This document shows positions 1 through 6,120 of a DNA stretch of 17,390 nucleotides, in pieces. Every line of letters begins with the position of its first letter. Within the stretch, counting starts at the first letter, position 1. A program made the position numbers and the translations under genes. Source of the DNA: Desulfobacteraceae bacterium 4572_19 (GTDB lineage: Bacteria; Desulfobacterota; Desulfobacteria; Desulfobacterales; NBLS01); the NCBI GenBank assembly GCA_002084385.1, contig NBLS01000001.1:1-17390 (forward strand). The letters run 5' to 3'. The notes beneath the pieces are model-generated. The model saw nothing but the letters and a program-made list of their open reading frames with translations, made no database searches and was not told the origin of the DNA.

Positions 1-90
1 CAATATCAGAAAGATTTACTCAATAGATATTTAGAAACTGATGAGAGCGAAGATGAAGAACAGGATTATGAGGAGGAAGAAGAAGAATGA
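1..90 (+). CDS. C-terminal end of an acidic protein (partial)
   Basis: This reading frame is open from the window edge and ends at TGA 88-90. The 29 visible residues finish in a run that is almost entirely Glu and Asp, which is common at the C-terminus of small phage DNA-binding or scaffold-like proteins. The start lies outside the window, so family and function cannot be assigned. The stop overlaps the next start as ATGA at 87-90. The AGGAGG that serves the next gene lies inside this acidic tail at 71-76, so the two genes are probably translationally coupled. Confidence 0.6.
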   Translation, partial: QYQKDLLNRYLETDESEDEEQDYEEEEEE

Positions 91-242
91 AATGTCCTAA
101 GTGTGGTGGTTGGATGGTAATTAATGAGTGGGAAGGATGGTATTGGGGTTGTCTTAGTTGTAACTATGAAGGCAGGAAAGCAACCAATGAAGAGGTTGAA
201 GAACAGGAGAATGAATTATATGGAGAGGAAGAAAATGACTAA
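87..242 (+). CDS. Small zinc-ribbon-like protein (51 aa)
   Basis: The frame encodes 51 residues starting MKCPKCGG. Two Cys pairs are visible: C3-P-K-C6 near the start and C22-L-S-C25, about 16 residues later. This is the spacing of a treble-clef or rubredoxin-type zinc ribbon with an aromatic central segment (WEGWYWG). The C-terminal half is strongly acidic. A perfect AGGAGG at 71-76 sits 10 bp before the ATG. The start overlaps the upstream stop (ATGA), and the end overlaps the next gene by 8 bp. Such ribbons often bind nucleic acid or mediate protein contacts. The specific role here is unknown; zinc binding is inferred from the Cys pattern only. Confidence 0.72.
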   Translation: MKCPKCGGWMVINEWEGWYWGCLSCNYEGRKATNEEVEEQENELYGEEEND

Positions 243-363
243 CGATACTTGTCATTATTGTATCAATTTTCATCAATGCGATAGAAAAAAAATTGAAAAA
301 TATTACTGGGGAAATGATAAGAAATGTAAAGATTGGATAAATAGAAATAATAATAAGGAGTAG
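235..363 (+). CDS. Small Cys-containing protein (42 aa)
   Basis: I place the start at ATG 235, preceded by GGAGAGGAAG (221-230) and overlapping the previous gene by 8 bp. The same frame is open further upstream, but that part lies antiparallel in logic to the zinc-ribbon gene and lacks an SD. The 42-residue product has C6-H-Y-C9, C16 and C32, and is rich in Lys and Asn. The Cys/His pattern (CxxC, then two later Cys) suggests a small metal-binding fold, but I do not recognise the family. It sits in a chain of very short, tightly coupled genes upstream of the packaging module. Confidence 0.6.
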   Translation: MTNDTCHYCINFHQCDRKKIEKYYWGNDKKCKDWINRNNNKE

Positions 364-367
364 AAAA

Positions 368-499
368 ATGACTGACAAACTAAAAAAACTAAATGAAGAA
401 ATGGCAACCAAAAAATTAAGAGTTGAACAGTATGAGCGAATAATAATGAAACTTATTAAAGAAGTGATTGAACTTGATATTGAGATTAAGGGGTTATAA
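368..499 (+). CDS. Small coiled-coil-like protein (43 aa)
   Basis: The frame encodes 43 residues rich in Lys, Glu, Leu and Ile with heptad-like spacing of aliphatic residues, so a single amphipathic helix or short coiled coil is likely. AAGGAG at 355-360 lies 7 bp before the ATG, a good ribosome binding site. It follows the Cys protein by 4 bp and precedes the next gene by 2 bp, which supports it as a real cistron of the same operon. No family is recognised. It could be a small dimeric regulator or a structural accessory, but nothing in the sequence decides this. Confidence 0.6.
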   Translation: MTDKLKKLNEEMATKKLRVEQYERIIMKLIKEVIELDIEIKGL

Positions 500-501
500 G
501 T

Positions 502-684
502 ATGAAAATAAAATATATTGAGGAGAGATTTACAAAGGTATTTGAAAAGTATAGAAAAGATGATATAAATAAAACAGATTTAAAAATAATCTGGGAAATA
601 TCAGAAATAGTTTATCAGGTATATGAAAAAATGCCTGATGAGTTTGCTGAAATATGGTATAAGGAAAAGGGGTTGGAAGTATGA
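502..684 (+). CDS. Hypothetical small phage protein (60 aa)
   Basis: The product has 60 residues, is mostly helical in character, and begins MKIKYIEERFTKVFEKYRK. It has no Cys, membrane segment or recognised motif. AAGGGG at 488-493 precedes the ATG by 8 bp. The last codons overlap the VRR-NUC gene as ATGA (681-684), so the two are likely translated together. It may be a partner of the nuclease, but that is only inference from position. Confidence 0.68.
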   Translation: MKIKYIEERFTKVFEKYRKDDINKTDLKIIWEISEIVYQVYEKMPDEFAEIWYKEKGLEV

Positions 685-1019
685 GAAACAGACAACTCGA
701 AAAGAAACTACTGCAAGAACCTGCCGAAACTTATTTAAAACTAAAAAATATTGAATATATTCATATTGTGAGCAATATTACCAGAATGATTAATAAGAGG
801 TTTTATAATTTCAGTATTCCGGATAATAAGGATTTTCCAGACTTGATTATCTTCTTCAATGGTGGCATTACTCTATTTATAGAATTTAAGATAGGCAAGA
901 ATAAACTCCAAAAAGGGCAGGTTATCAAAAAGAATAAACTTGAAAATGCGGGGTTTGATTATTATGTCGTTTACGATATTGATACATTTATTGATATTGT
1001 TAATCGGCTTATTGATTGA
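681..1019 (+). CDS. VRR-NUC domain nuclease (PD-(D/E)XK fold)
   Basis: The 112-residue protein carries the core of the VRR-NUC family. There is a P53-D54 strand, then a Gly-Gly turn, then E68-F-K70 at the end of the next strand, then Q80 in the following helix (pattern PD...ExK...Q). These are the metal-binding and catalytic positions of the PD-(D/E)XK fold. Stand-alone VRR-NUC proteins of about 100 residues are common in phages near replication or packaging genes, where they are thought to resolve branched DNA, possibly before packaging. The location directly upstream of the terminase genes fits this. The start is coupled to the preceding gene by ATGA, with AAAAGGGG upstream. The stop codon overlaps the -35 of a candidate promoter. 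Confidence 0.82.
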   Translation: MRNRQLEKKLLQEPAETYLKLKNIEYIHIVSNITRMINKRFYNFSIPDNKDFPDLIIFFNGGITLFIEFKIGKNKLQKGQVIKKNKLENAGFDYYVVYDIDTFIDIVNRLID

Positions 1020-1044
1020 AAAAAAATTATATATAGTGTATAAT
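1016..1044 (+). promoter_or_regulatory. Candidate upstream sigma70-type promoter before terS
   Basis: TTGAAA at 1016-1021 (overlapping the nuclease stop codon) is followed after 17 bp by a perfect TATAAT at 1039-1044. Initiation about 7 bp later would give a short leader of about 55 nt ahead of the small terminase. It stands in tandem with the stronger-looking promoter at 1070-1098. In such AT-rich DNA a chance match is possible, so confidence is moderate. Confidence 0.5.
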
Positions 1045-1069
1045 GTAATTTTGAGATATCCCCTAAATG

Positions 1070-1105
1070 TTGACAAAATAACCTTTTTAGTCTATATATA
1101 ACGAT
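1070..1105 (+). promoter_or_regulatory. Sigma70-type promoter predicted to give a leaderless terS transcript
   Basis: A consensus TTGACA at 1070-1075 and TATATA at 1093-1098 are separated by exactly 17 bp. Only 7 bp (1099-1105) separate the -10 box from ATG 1106, so initiation at the usual distance falls on or next to the start codon. No SD precedes that ATG. The same arrangement, including a shared TTTTTAGT in the spacer, recurs before the scaffold gene at 6085-6120. The repetition makes coincidence unlikely. Confidence 0.8.
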
Positions 1106-1660
1106 ATGGCAAAGAAAAAAGATAAATTGACACCCAAACAAAGAAAATTCATTAATAGATATTTGTCTAATAATTTTAATGCTACCGAGGCAGGAATTTA
1201 CGCAGGATATTCAAAAAAGACAGCAACAGAGCAAGGTGCAAGGCTGTTAACAAATGTTCATATTCAAGAGGTATTCAATAAAGCCTTTGAAAATAATGGG
1301 CTTATGGTAAACAAAGCACTTCAAAATATAGCAAGGATAGCAAACGCAAATATTACTGATTATATTGAAATTGATGAGCTTACAGGAGTGACGAAAGTTA
1401 AACCATTAAATCAAATGAATAATACTCAGGTTATCAAAACAATCAAAGAGAAAAGGAAAATAATTGAGAATGAAGACGGCTCAAAGGCTATACTTGATGA
1501 TACTTTTGAATTTACATTACACGATAGCTTAAAAGCCAATGAATTAATAGTTAAAATGGCAGGCAAAATGCAACCTGATACTACTATACAGGTTAATACA
1601 ACCGACAATGACAAAATAACCGAACTAATAAACACAATAAAAGAAAACGATACTAAATGA
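1106..1660 (+). CDS. terS: Terminase small subunit (Terminase_2 family)
   Basis: The 184-residue protein begins with the hallmark of this family: LTPKQRKFINRYL (residues 8-20), then N-A-T-E-A-G-I-Y-A-G-Y-S, a helix-turn-helix, then a helix around A-R-L-L-T-N. The N-terminal domain recognises the packaging site, the middle helices oligomerise, and the C-terminal tail usually contacts the large subunit. Length is normal. The ATG has no SD upstream, only the -10 box 7 bp away, so the mRNA is probably leaderless. The end overlaps the large terminase start (ATGA 1657-1660), as usual for terS-terL pairs. Confidence 0.9.
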   Translation: MAKKKDKLTPKQRKFINRYLSNNFNATEAGIYAGYSKKTATEQGARLLTNVHIQEVFNKAFENNGLMVNKALQNIARIANANITDYIEIDELTGVTKVKPLNQMNNTQVIKTIKEKRKIIENEDGSKAILDDTFEFTLHDSLKANELIVKMAGKMQPDTTIQVNTTDNDKITELINTIKENDTK

Positions 1661-2916
1661 GACAGTTAGTCAATCTTACGCCTGCGAATATTAGATATTA
1701 TAACGATGAGCATAGGTTCATCGTTGTTACAGCAGGCAGGCGGTCAAGAAAAACTCTGATAGGTTCAAGAAAGCTATTATTGAGAGCATTAGCCGAAAGC
1801 AGAATTGAAAAGGGGCGGTCATATTTTCACGGAGCTCCGACACATCAACAAGCCAAAGCTATATTTTGGGATAGGTTGAAAAAAGATACACAGCCCTTAA
1901 TGATAAGCAAATCTGAAACTGAGTTGACTGTTAAATTAATTAATGACATTACAATTAAAGTAGTTGGATTGGATAAGCCTGAGAGATTGGAGGGTACGCC
2001 TTGGAATGGTGGACATATAACAGAATATGACAACGTGAAGCCTCACGCTTGGGCTGAGAATATTCGACCTGTGTTCTCTGATACAAAAGGATGGTGCATA
2101 TTTGACGGAGTGCCAGAGGGCAAAAAACAGCTATATGATAAGGCGTTATATGCAAGCAGAAATGTCATTCCTGTAACAATGCCGAATATTGGGGCGTATG
2201 CAGACAATGAAGACTGGTCTTATCATAGTTGGTTTAGTTCCGATGTCCTGGACGTTATGGAGTTGGAAGCGGTCAAGAATGAACTTGATGAGCGGACATT
2301 CAAACAGGAATATGAGGGAGCGTTTGAGGATATTGAGGGATTAGCATATTATGCGTTTGGTCAACATAATTTGAAAGATGTTGAATATAACAAAAACTAT
2401 CCTGTGAGCGTTGGTATGGATTTCAATGTCAATCCTATGACTGCGGTATTCGGGCATATCTATAACAATGAGTTTCATCAATTTGATGAGGTTTTTTTGG
2501 TTAATTCAAATACTTATGAAATGGCAAGGTACATAAAAGAGAAATATGGTACTCACAATGTAACTATATTTCCAGATGCAACAGGAGAGGCAAGAGAGAG
2601 TAATGCAACTGAGAGCGATTTGGCAATATTAAGAAGTTATGGATTTATTGTTAGAGCAAACTCTGTAAATCCTTATGTGAAAGATCGGATTAATGCGGTC
2701 AATAGTCTTATGATGTCAACAAATGGCAATGTGAGATATTTTGTGAACCCGAAAACTTGCCAAAAAACTGTCAATGATTTCAATAGGGTTGAGAGGTTGC
2801 CAGATGGTAGAGAGAATAAAAAACAGGAAGCAGAGGGATTAATACACATATCCTCTGCATTAGGATATTTAATAGCGTATAATTTTCCATTTAATAGGGG
2901 TAAAATTTATGCTTAA
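1657..2916 (+). CDS. terL: Terminase large subunit (packaging ATPase/nuclease)
   Basis: The 419-residue protein is the DNA-packaging motor. A Walker A-like loop G27-R-R-S-R-K-T33 follows a beta strand (FIVVTA). The Walker B region reads H-I-T-E-Y-D-N (120-126) ahead of KPHAW, giving Thr122-Glu123 where Asp-Glu is usual. The coupling motif is FDGVPEG (149-155). The C-terminal RNase H-like nuclease shows D255 in GMDFNVNP and D307 in FPDATG. In the final conserved block H397-I-S-S-A-L-G-Y404, Ser400 stands where the third catalytic Asp is normally found. Length is typical. No strong SD is visible; translation is probably coupled to terS through ATGA. It hands DNA to the portal encoded next. Confidence 0.92.
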   Translation: MRQLVNLTPANIRYYNDEHRFIVVTAGRRSRKTLIGSRKLLLRALAESRIEKGRSYFHGAPTHQQAKAIFWDRLKKDTQPLMISKSETELTVKLINDITIKVVGLDKPERLEGTPWNGGHITEYDNVKPHAWAENIRPVFSDTKGWCIFDGVPEGKKQLYDKALYASRNVIPVTMPNIGAYADNEDWSYHSWFSSDVLDVMELEAVKNELDERTFKQEYEGAFEDIEGLAYYAFGQHNLKDVEYNKNYPVSVGMDFNVNPMTAVFGHIYNNEFHQFDEVFLVNSNTYEMARYIKEKYGTHNVTIFPDATGEARESNATESDLAILRSYGFIVRANSVNPYVKDRINAVNSLMMSTNGNVRYFVNPKTCQKTVNDFNRVERLPDGRENKKQEAEGLIHISSALGYLIAYNFPFNRGKIYA

Positions 2917-2930
2917 AAAAGGAGTAAATT

Positions 2931-4325
2931 ATGGATTTATTTAAAAGTAAAGTACCAGATATATTATTTAAAACTTATTTGGAAGCAACTAAAGAACAGG
3001 AAAGGGAAAGGAAACAGAAAGCAGGAGAAAGACTTGCAATATACAATGATGACTGGGAAGATATTCTAAGGAATAAATTGTCAAGTTTATTTGTCAAGGA
3101 AAATTTTGACAATATTAATCTCAATATTGATATATCTGAGAATGTGCTTAAAAATATTATCGACCAGATTTCGTTAGTCTATAAAGAGAGTGCAAACCGT
3201 ACGACTGAACCTGAGAGCAAAGAATATAATAATATTAAGGATTATATTGACATTGATACTAAATTCAAAATGCTGAATGCTTATACTAATCTATTAAATG
3301 ATATGATTATACAGGTTGCGTGGGATTATGAAAAAGAGCAGGTTAAATTAATATTGATTACTCCGGCAGTTGCTTCGGTTGTTCAAAATGAATTAAATCA
3401 AAATGAGGCTACAGCGGTTTATTATGATGTTGAGAGTGCTGATAGTGAGTATGAAGATGACAAAAAAATAATATACTGGGATAGTGAGAACCATTTTGTT
3501 ATTGATAAGGACGGCAATCACATTATTAATGAGGAAAATCAAGAAGAGGTCAATCCTTATGGTATATTGCCTTTTGTATTCATTCACAAAAAGCAGATAC
3601 CGGGCTTATTTTGGAACCCTGTAAACGGCAACGATATGGTAAATGGCACGATTAACACAGGAATTAAGAATACTGAAAAGGATTATTTATTTAAAGCACA
3701 ATCATTCAAACAACCATATATGACGGTTCAGAATAGAGATGATGCACCATCTAAGGATTTATTGTTAGATCCATTATCGTTATTAATTATGACAGGAAAT
3801 AACGCAAGTATGGGAGCGGTAGACTTGACAGCAGATTTTAAGGCGTTGGACGAAACTACAAAAAATAGTGTAAATGGATTTTTGCGAACTTATGGACTGA
3901 GTATTGACAGCTTTGCAAGTACAGAGATAAGTGGGAAAGCATTAGAGATTAAGAACAGGACGCTAATTGATATAAGAAAAAATCAGATTGAAACCTATAG
4001 AAAAGCAGAAAAGGAATTGTTTGAAATTATCAGAATAGTTAATAATTATCATTCAAAAAGTAAGATCGCAGATAATGTGGAATTCAAAATTGATTATCCT
4101 GAAATGGAGCTATATGACGACCCAAAAATAAAAAGGGAAATTGCAGACAACGACTTGCAAAAAGGATTAATTACATTAGGACAATATTATATGATGTTTA
4201 ATCCTGATATTAAGAATGAAGAGGAAGCGGAAAAGATACTTAAAAAGAATATTGAGGATTTGAAGAGTATTAAGGATTTGGGATTTAGTATTAATGAGAA
4301 TATTGAAGAAAGTGAGGAAGAATAA
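2931..4325 (+). CDS. Portal protein
   Basis: The 464-residue protein directly follows the large terminase and has the features of SPP1/Gp6-type portals. There is an acidic middle region, the segment NPYGILPFVFIHKKQ (wing domain), and a long helical part including the TINTGIKNTEKDY stretch and later FLRTYGLS. The C-terminus is acidic (ENIEESEEE), as often seen in portals. Twelve copies would form the ring at one head vertex through which DNA enters and where the tail attaches. AAAAAAGGAG lies 6 bp before the ATG. The stop overlaps the next start as TAATG. Length is normal for the family. Confidence 0.9.
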   Translation: MDLFKSKVPDILFKTYLEATKEQERERKQKAGERLAIYNDDWEDILRNKLSSLFVKENFDNINLNIDISENVLKNIIDQISLVYKESANRTTEPESKEYNNIKDYIDIDTKFKMLNAYTNLLNDMIIQVAWDYEKEQVKLILITPAVASVVQNELNQNEATAVYYDVESADSEYEDDKKIIYWDSENHFVIDKDGNHIINEENQEEVNPYGILPFVFIHKKQIPGLFWNPVNGNDMVNGTINTGIKNTEKDYLFKAQSFKQPYMTVQNRDDAPSKDLLLDPLSLLIMTGNNASMGAVDLTADFKALDETTKNSVNGFLRTYGLSIDSFASTEISGKALEIKNRTLIDIRKNQIETYRKAEKELFEIIRIVNNYHSKSKIADNVEFKIDYPEMELYDDPKIKREIADNDLQKGLITLGQYYMMFNPDIKNEEEAEKILKKNIEDLKSIKDLGFSINENIEESEEE

Positions 4326-4639
4326 TGGAAAACTTTACAATTAATTTATTTGGGATTGATTATAGTGTTGAATATGTAAACGAAACACTTGATATGAAAG
4401 GTATGAACGGTAGAATATACTATGATGAGCAAATAATAAGAGTAAAAAGAGATTTAATGAGAGATACAAAAAAAAATACTTTATTGCACGAAATTATACA
4501 TAGTGTATTGAATAGTTCAGGTCTTGAAAGTGTTTTGGATAAGAATAATATTGATGTTGAATTTTTTACAGAAACACTTACAAATTCATTATTTAATGTT
4601 ATTAAGTCAAACAAAGAATTAATGAAAAAATTGTTTTAA
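4325..4639 (+). CDS. HExxH zinc metallopeptidase-like protein (104 aa)
   Basis: The central motif LL-H55-E-I-I-H59-S is a canonical HExxH zinc-binding site preceded by small and aliphatic residues. It follows a beta-rich N-terminus with YYDEQIIRV. Glu79 or Glu83, 20-24 residues on, could be the third ligand. This layout resembles compact ImmA/IrrE-like or SprT-like phage metallopeptidases. Proteins of this size occur in head gene clusters with unknown targets. It is coupled to the portal by TAATG, with GAGGAAG upstream. It might process a head or host protein, but no substrate can be deduced. It is not an HK97-type maturation protease, which is a serine enzyme with a different fold. Confidence 0.75.
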   Translation: MENFTINLFGIDYSVEYVNETLDMKGMNGRIYYDEQIIRVKRDLMRDTKKNTLLHEIIHSVLNSSGLESVLDKNNIDVEFFTETLTNSLFNVIKSNKELMKKLF

Positions 4640-4650
4640 AAGGATATTAA

Positions 4651-5112
4651 ATGAGTAATTATCTAATAGCCTCATATTCGTTAAGGATTAAGAAAATCTA
4701 TGATGATATTAAGGAAACTATTCCAAAAAAGTTAAATGGTTCAATGTTACAGAATAGGAAAAATGTGACTAAATTTATAATTCCTTATGTTCAAAAAGCG
4801 TATGTGCAGGGAGTTAGATTTGCAGAGGCATATTCAGGAAACAAAGTAAAAGCGAAAATATCCGATAAGGATAAAAAGGCATTGTTTGAAGAATTTAATA
4901 TAAAGATGATATTTGCAGAAAAGGTATATAGAATTAAAATGGAAAATTTGAGGAAGTTGGCAAAGTTGCAGAAAAAAAGAATTGATCTTAAAAATGGTAG
5001 TCAAGAAATGATTATAAATACCGAATATGTGAACGGTATTAAAAAAGCAATTAATAATTTAATATTAAATGCAGGACAAAAAGGGCAGTTTCAAGTATGG
5101 CAGACAATATAA
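4651..5112 (+). CDS. Mu gpF-like head morphogenesis protein, N-terminal part
   Basis: The 153-residue basic, helical protein occupies the position of the N-terminal region of gpF/SPP1 gp7-like minor head proteins. That region normally continues, after a helix like NGIKKAINNLILNAG, straight into a Cys-rich domain. Here the frame stops at TAA 5110-5112, and the Cys-rich domain continues in the -1 frame from ATG 5097. AAAAGGAT sits 8 bp before ATG 4651. The family binds the portal and is ejected or retained as a minor capsid component. Assignment rests on position plus the identity of the next frame, since this half alone has little diagnostic sequence. Confidence 0.65.
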   Translation: MSNYLIASYSLRIKKIYDDIKETIPKKLNGSMLQNRKNVTKFIIPYVQKAYVQGVRFAEAYSGNKVKAKISDKDKKALFEEFNIKMIFAEKVYRIKMENLRKLAKLQKKRIDLKNGSQEMIINTEYVNGIKKAINNLILNAGQKGQFQVWQTI

Positions 5113-5561
5113 AATATTTTCGTGTTACGGTAGGGGATAAAAGAGTTTGCCCTGATTGTATAAGTTTGGAAAGTACACCAGCAATGACTATTGAGCAATG
5201 GGAAGCATCTGGAAAATTACCAAGAATAGCAAACACATTATGCAATGGCTCTTGTAGGTGCGGAATAGTGCCAAGTAGTGATATTGAGGATATAAAGAAA
5301 GCAGGCGAAAAGCTACTTGATGAATTAATGACAGAAATTGAGGGGAATATCGTTACTGATTTGACACATGGTTATCAAATTAAACTTAAAGACTTTGAAA
5401 AGATAAAAGGTATATATACAGTGCCATATAAGCGTATTGCAGAGATGGAGAGTTTAATCTCACAATGGAAGATTAAAAACGATTTTAAGGCATTGCCAAA
5501 AGATTTTTTTAATTTATCTCATATTGAAAATCAGATAATTTGGTTGCAAGGTCGGTTATAA
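5097..5561 (+). CDS. Mu gpF-like head morphogenesis protein, Cys-rich C-terminal part
   Basis: The 154-residue product opens with the diagnostic Mu F motif: YFRVTVGDKRVC18PDC21, then LC49NGSC53RC55, matching the family pattern (W/F-x-x-x-x-D-x-R-x-C-x-x-C ... C-R-C) that lies at the C-terminal half of the usual single protein. The ATG lies inside the upstream frame (16 bp overlap), with AAAAAGGGC at 5078-5086 as a plausible SD, so it can be translated independently or by re-initiation. The -1 frame is open back to 5058, but no good slippery heptamer is present in the overlap. The rest is helical. It probably acts in a complex with the product of the preceding gene. Confidence 0.78.
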   Translation: MADNIKYFRVTVGDKRVCPDCISLESTPAMTIEQWEASGKLPRIANTLCNGSCRCGIVPSSDIEDIKKAGEKLLDELMTEIEGNIVTDLTHGYQIKLKDFEKIKGIYTVPYKRIAEMESLISQWKIKNDFKALPKDFFNLSHIENQIIWLQGRL

Positions 5562-6058
5562 TGTCAAATATAGCACAATTAAAAGTAAATGGATTAAATA
5601 ACGTACAGTCAAAATTAAATAAAATAAAAGTATTGGTATTGAGAGGCAATAAGAAAGCGTTTGTCGGTGCGGGAAAGTTAGGCATAAAAATCATAACTGA
5701 ACGGACATTGGACGGTAAAGATTATAAAAATAATAGTTTTAAAAAATACTCTAAGAAGTATGCAGATGCTAAGGGTTCAACTCACGTGGATTTATTCCGC
5801 TCTGGAAAAATGCTTAAGGCTATGGATTATCAAACTTTTGCAAAGGGATTAAGAATATATGTTAAGAAAAAAACTCACGATGGGAAGTTAAATACATATA
5901 ATCTTGCTGTGGTTCAAAATTTTGGAGCGAATGCAGGGAAAAACCATACTGCAAAAATCCCTAAACGTGAATTTATGGGATTAAATGACAAAGATATTAA
6001 AAGAATTTTGGCATTAGTTAGAGCATTTTTCGATAGGGAAATTAAGAGGATATTTTGA
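5561..6058 (+). CDS. Mu gpG-like tail-completion / virion morphogenesis protein
   Basis: The start is taken at ATG 5561, which overlaps the previous stop as TAATG; a TTG 21 bp upstream in frame has no support. The 165-residue basic protein shows the pattern of the phage virion morphogenesis (gpG-like) family: TLDGKDY...FKKYSKKYA, DLFRSGKMLKAM, then VVQNFGANAG and the terminal IPKREFMGL block, followed by a helix that ends the protein. In Mu, gpG acts in joining tail to head, and it follows gpF there as here. The short upstream AAGG is weak, so coupling to the gpF-like gene is likely. After it comes an intergenic promoter. Confidence 0.78.
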   Translation: MSNIAQLKVNGLNNVQSKLNKIKVLVLRGNKKAFVGAGKLGIKIITERTLDGKDYKNNSFKKYSKKYADAKGSTHVDLFRSGKMLKAMDYQTFAKGLRIYVKKKTHDGKLNTYNLAVVQNFGANAGKNHTAKIPKREFMGLNDKDIKRILALVRAFFDREIKRIF

Positions 6059-6084
6059 AACTGTATAAAATATATACAAAAAAG

Positions 6085-6120
6085 TTGACAAATAATAGTT
6101 TTTAGTTTATATATTTATTT
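6085..6120 (+). promoter_or_regulatory. Second sigma70-type promoter, predicted leaderless scaffold transcript
   Basis: TTGACA at 6085-6090, a 17-bp spacer and TATATA at 6108-6113 are followed by 7 bp (TTTATTT) and then ATG 6121. Geometry is identical to the promoter at 1070-1105, and both spacers contain TTTTTAGT at the same offset just before the -10. No SD lies before the ATG. This would give extra, separately driven transcription of the scaffold, capsid and downstream tail genes, which are needed in large amounts. Confidence 0.8.

Noticed and set aside
124..234. Open frame upstream of ATG 235 in the same frame as the 42-residue Cys protein
   Set aside because: It lies wholly inside the zinc-ribbon gene and has no SD at ATG 124; ATG 235 has a good SD and the usual overlap.
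154..411. Antisense 85-residue frame that looks like a hydrophobic membrane protein
   Set aside because: It is the complement of AT-rich, Lys/Asn/Glu-rich coding sequence, which reads as Phe/Ile/Leu on the other strand. It has no SD and covers four coupled sense genes.
1003..1030. Possible terminator after the nuclease gene (AATC...GATT followed by A/T-rich sequence)
   Set aside because: The stem is only 4 bp, A/T-rich, and no proper T run follows on the + strand.
3100..3140. TTGACA-like hexamers inside coding regions (portal, capsid, chaperone and others)
   Set aside because: They lack a matching -10 at 16-18 bp together with a following start codon, and are expected by chance in AT-rich genes.
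5058..5112. Programmed -1 frameshift joining the two gpF-like halves
   Set aside because: No X_XXY_YYZ heptamer sits in frame in the overlap; CAA AAA GGG is a poor slip site and no clear stem follows. Re-initiation at ATG 5097 is preferred, though not proven.
5540..5560. TTG start 21 bp upstream for the gpG-like gene
   Set aside because: The ATG at 5561 forms the TAATG overlap used throughout this region; the TTG adds seven residues without support.
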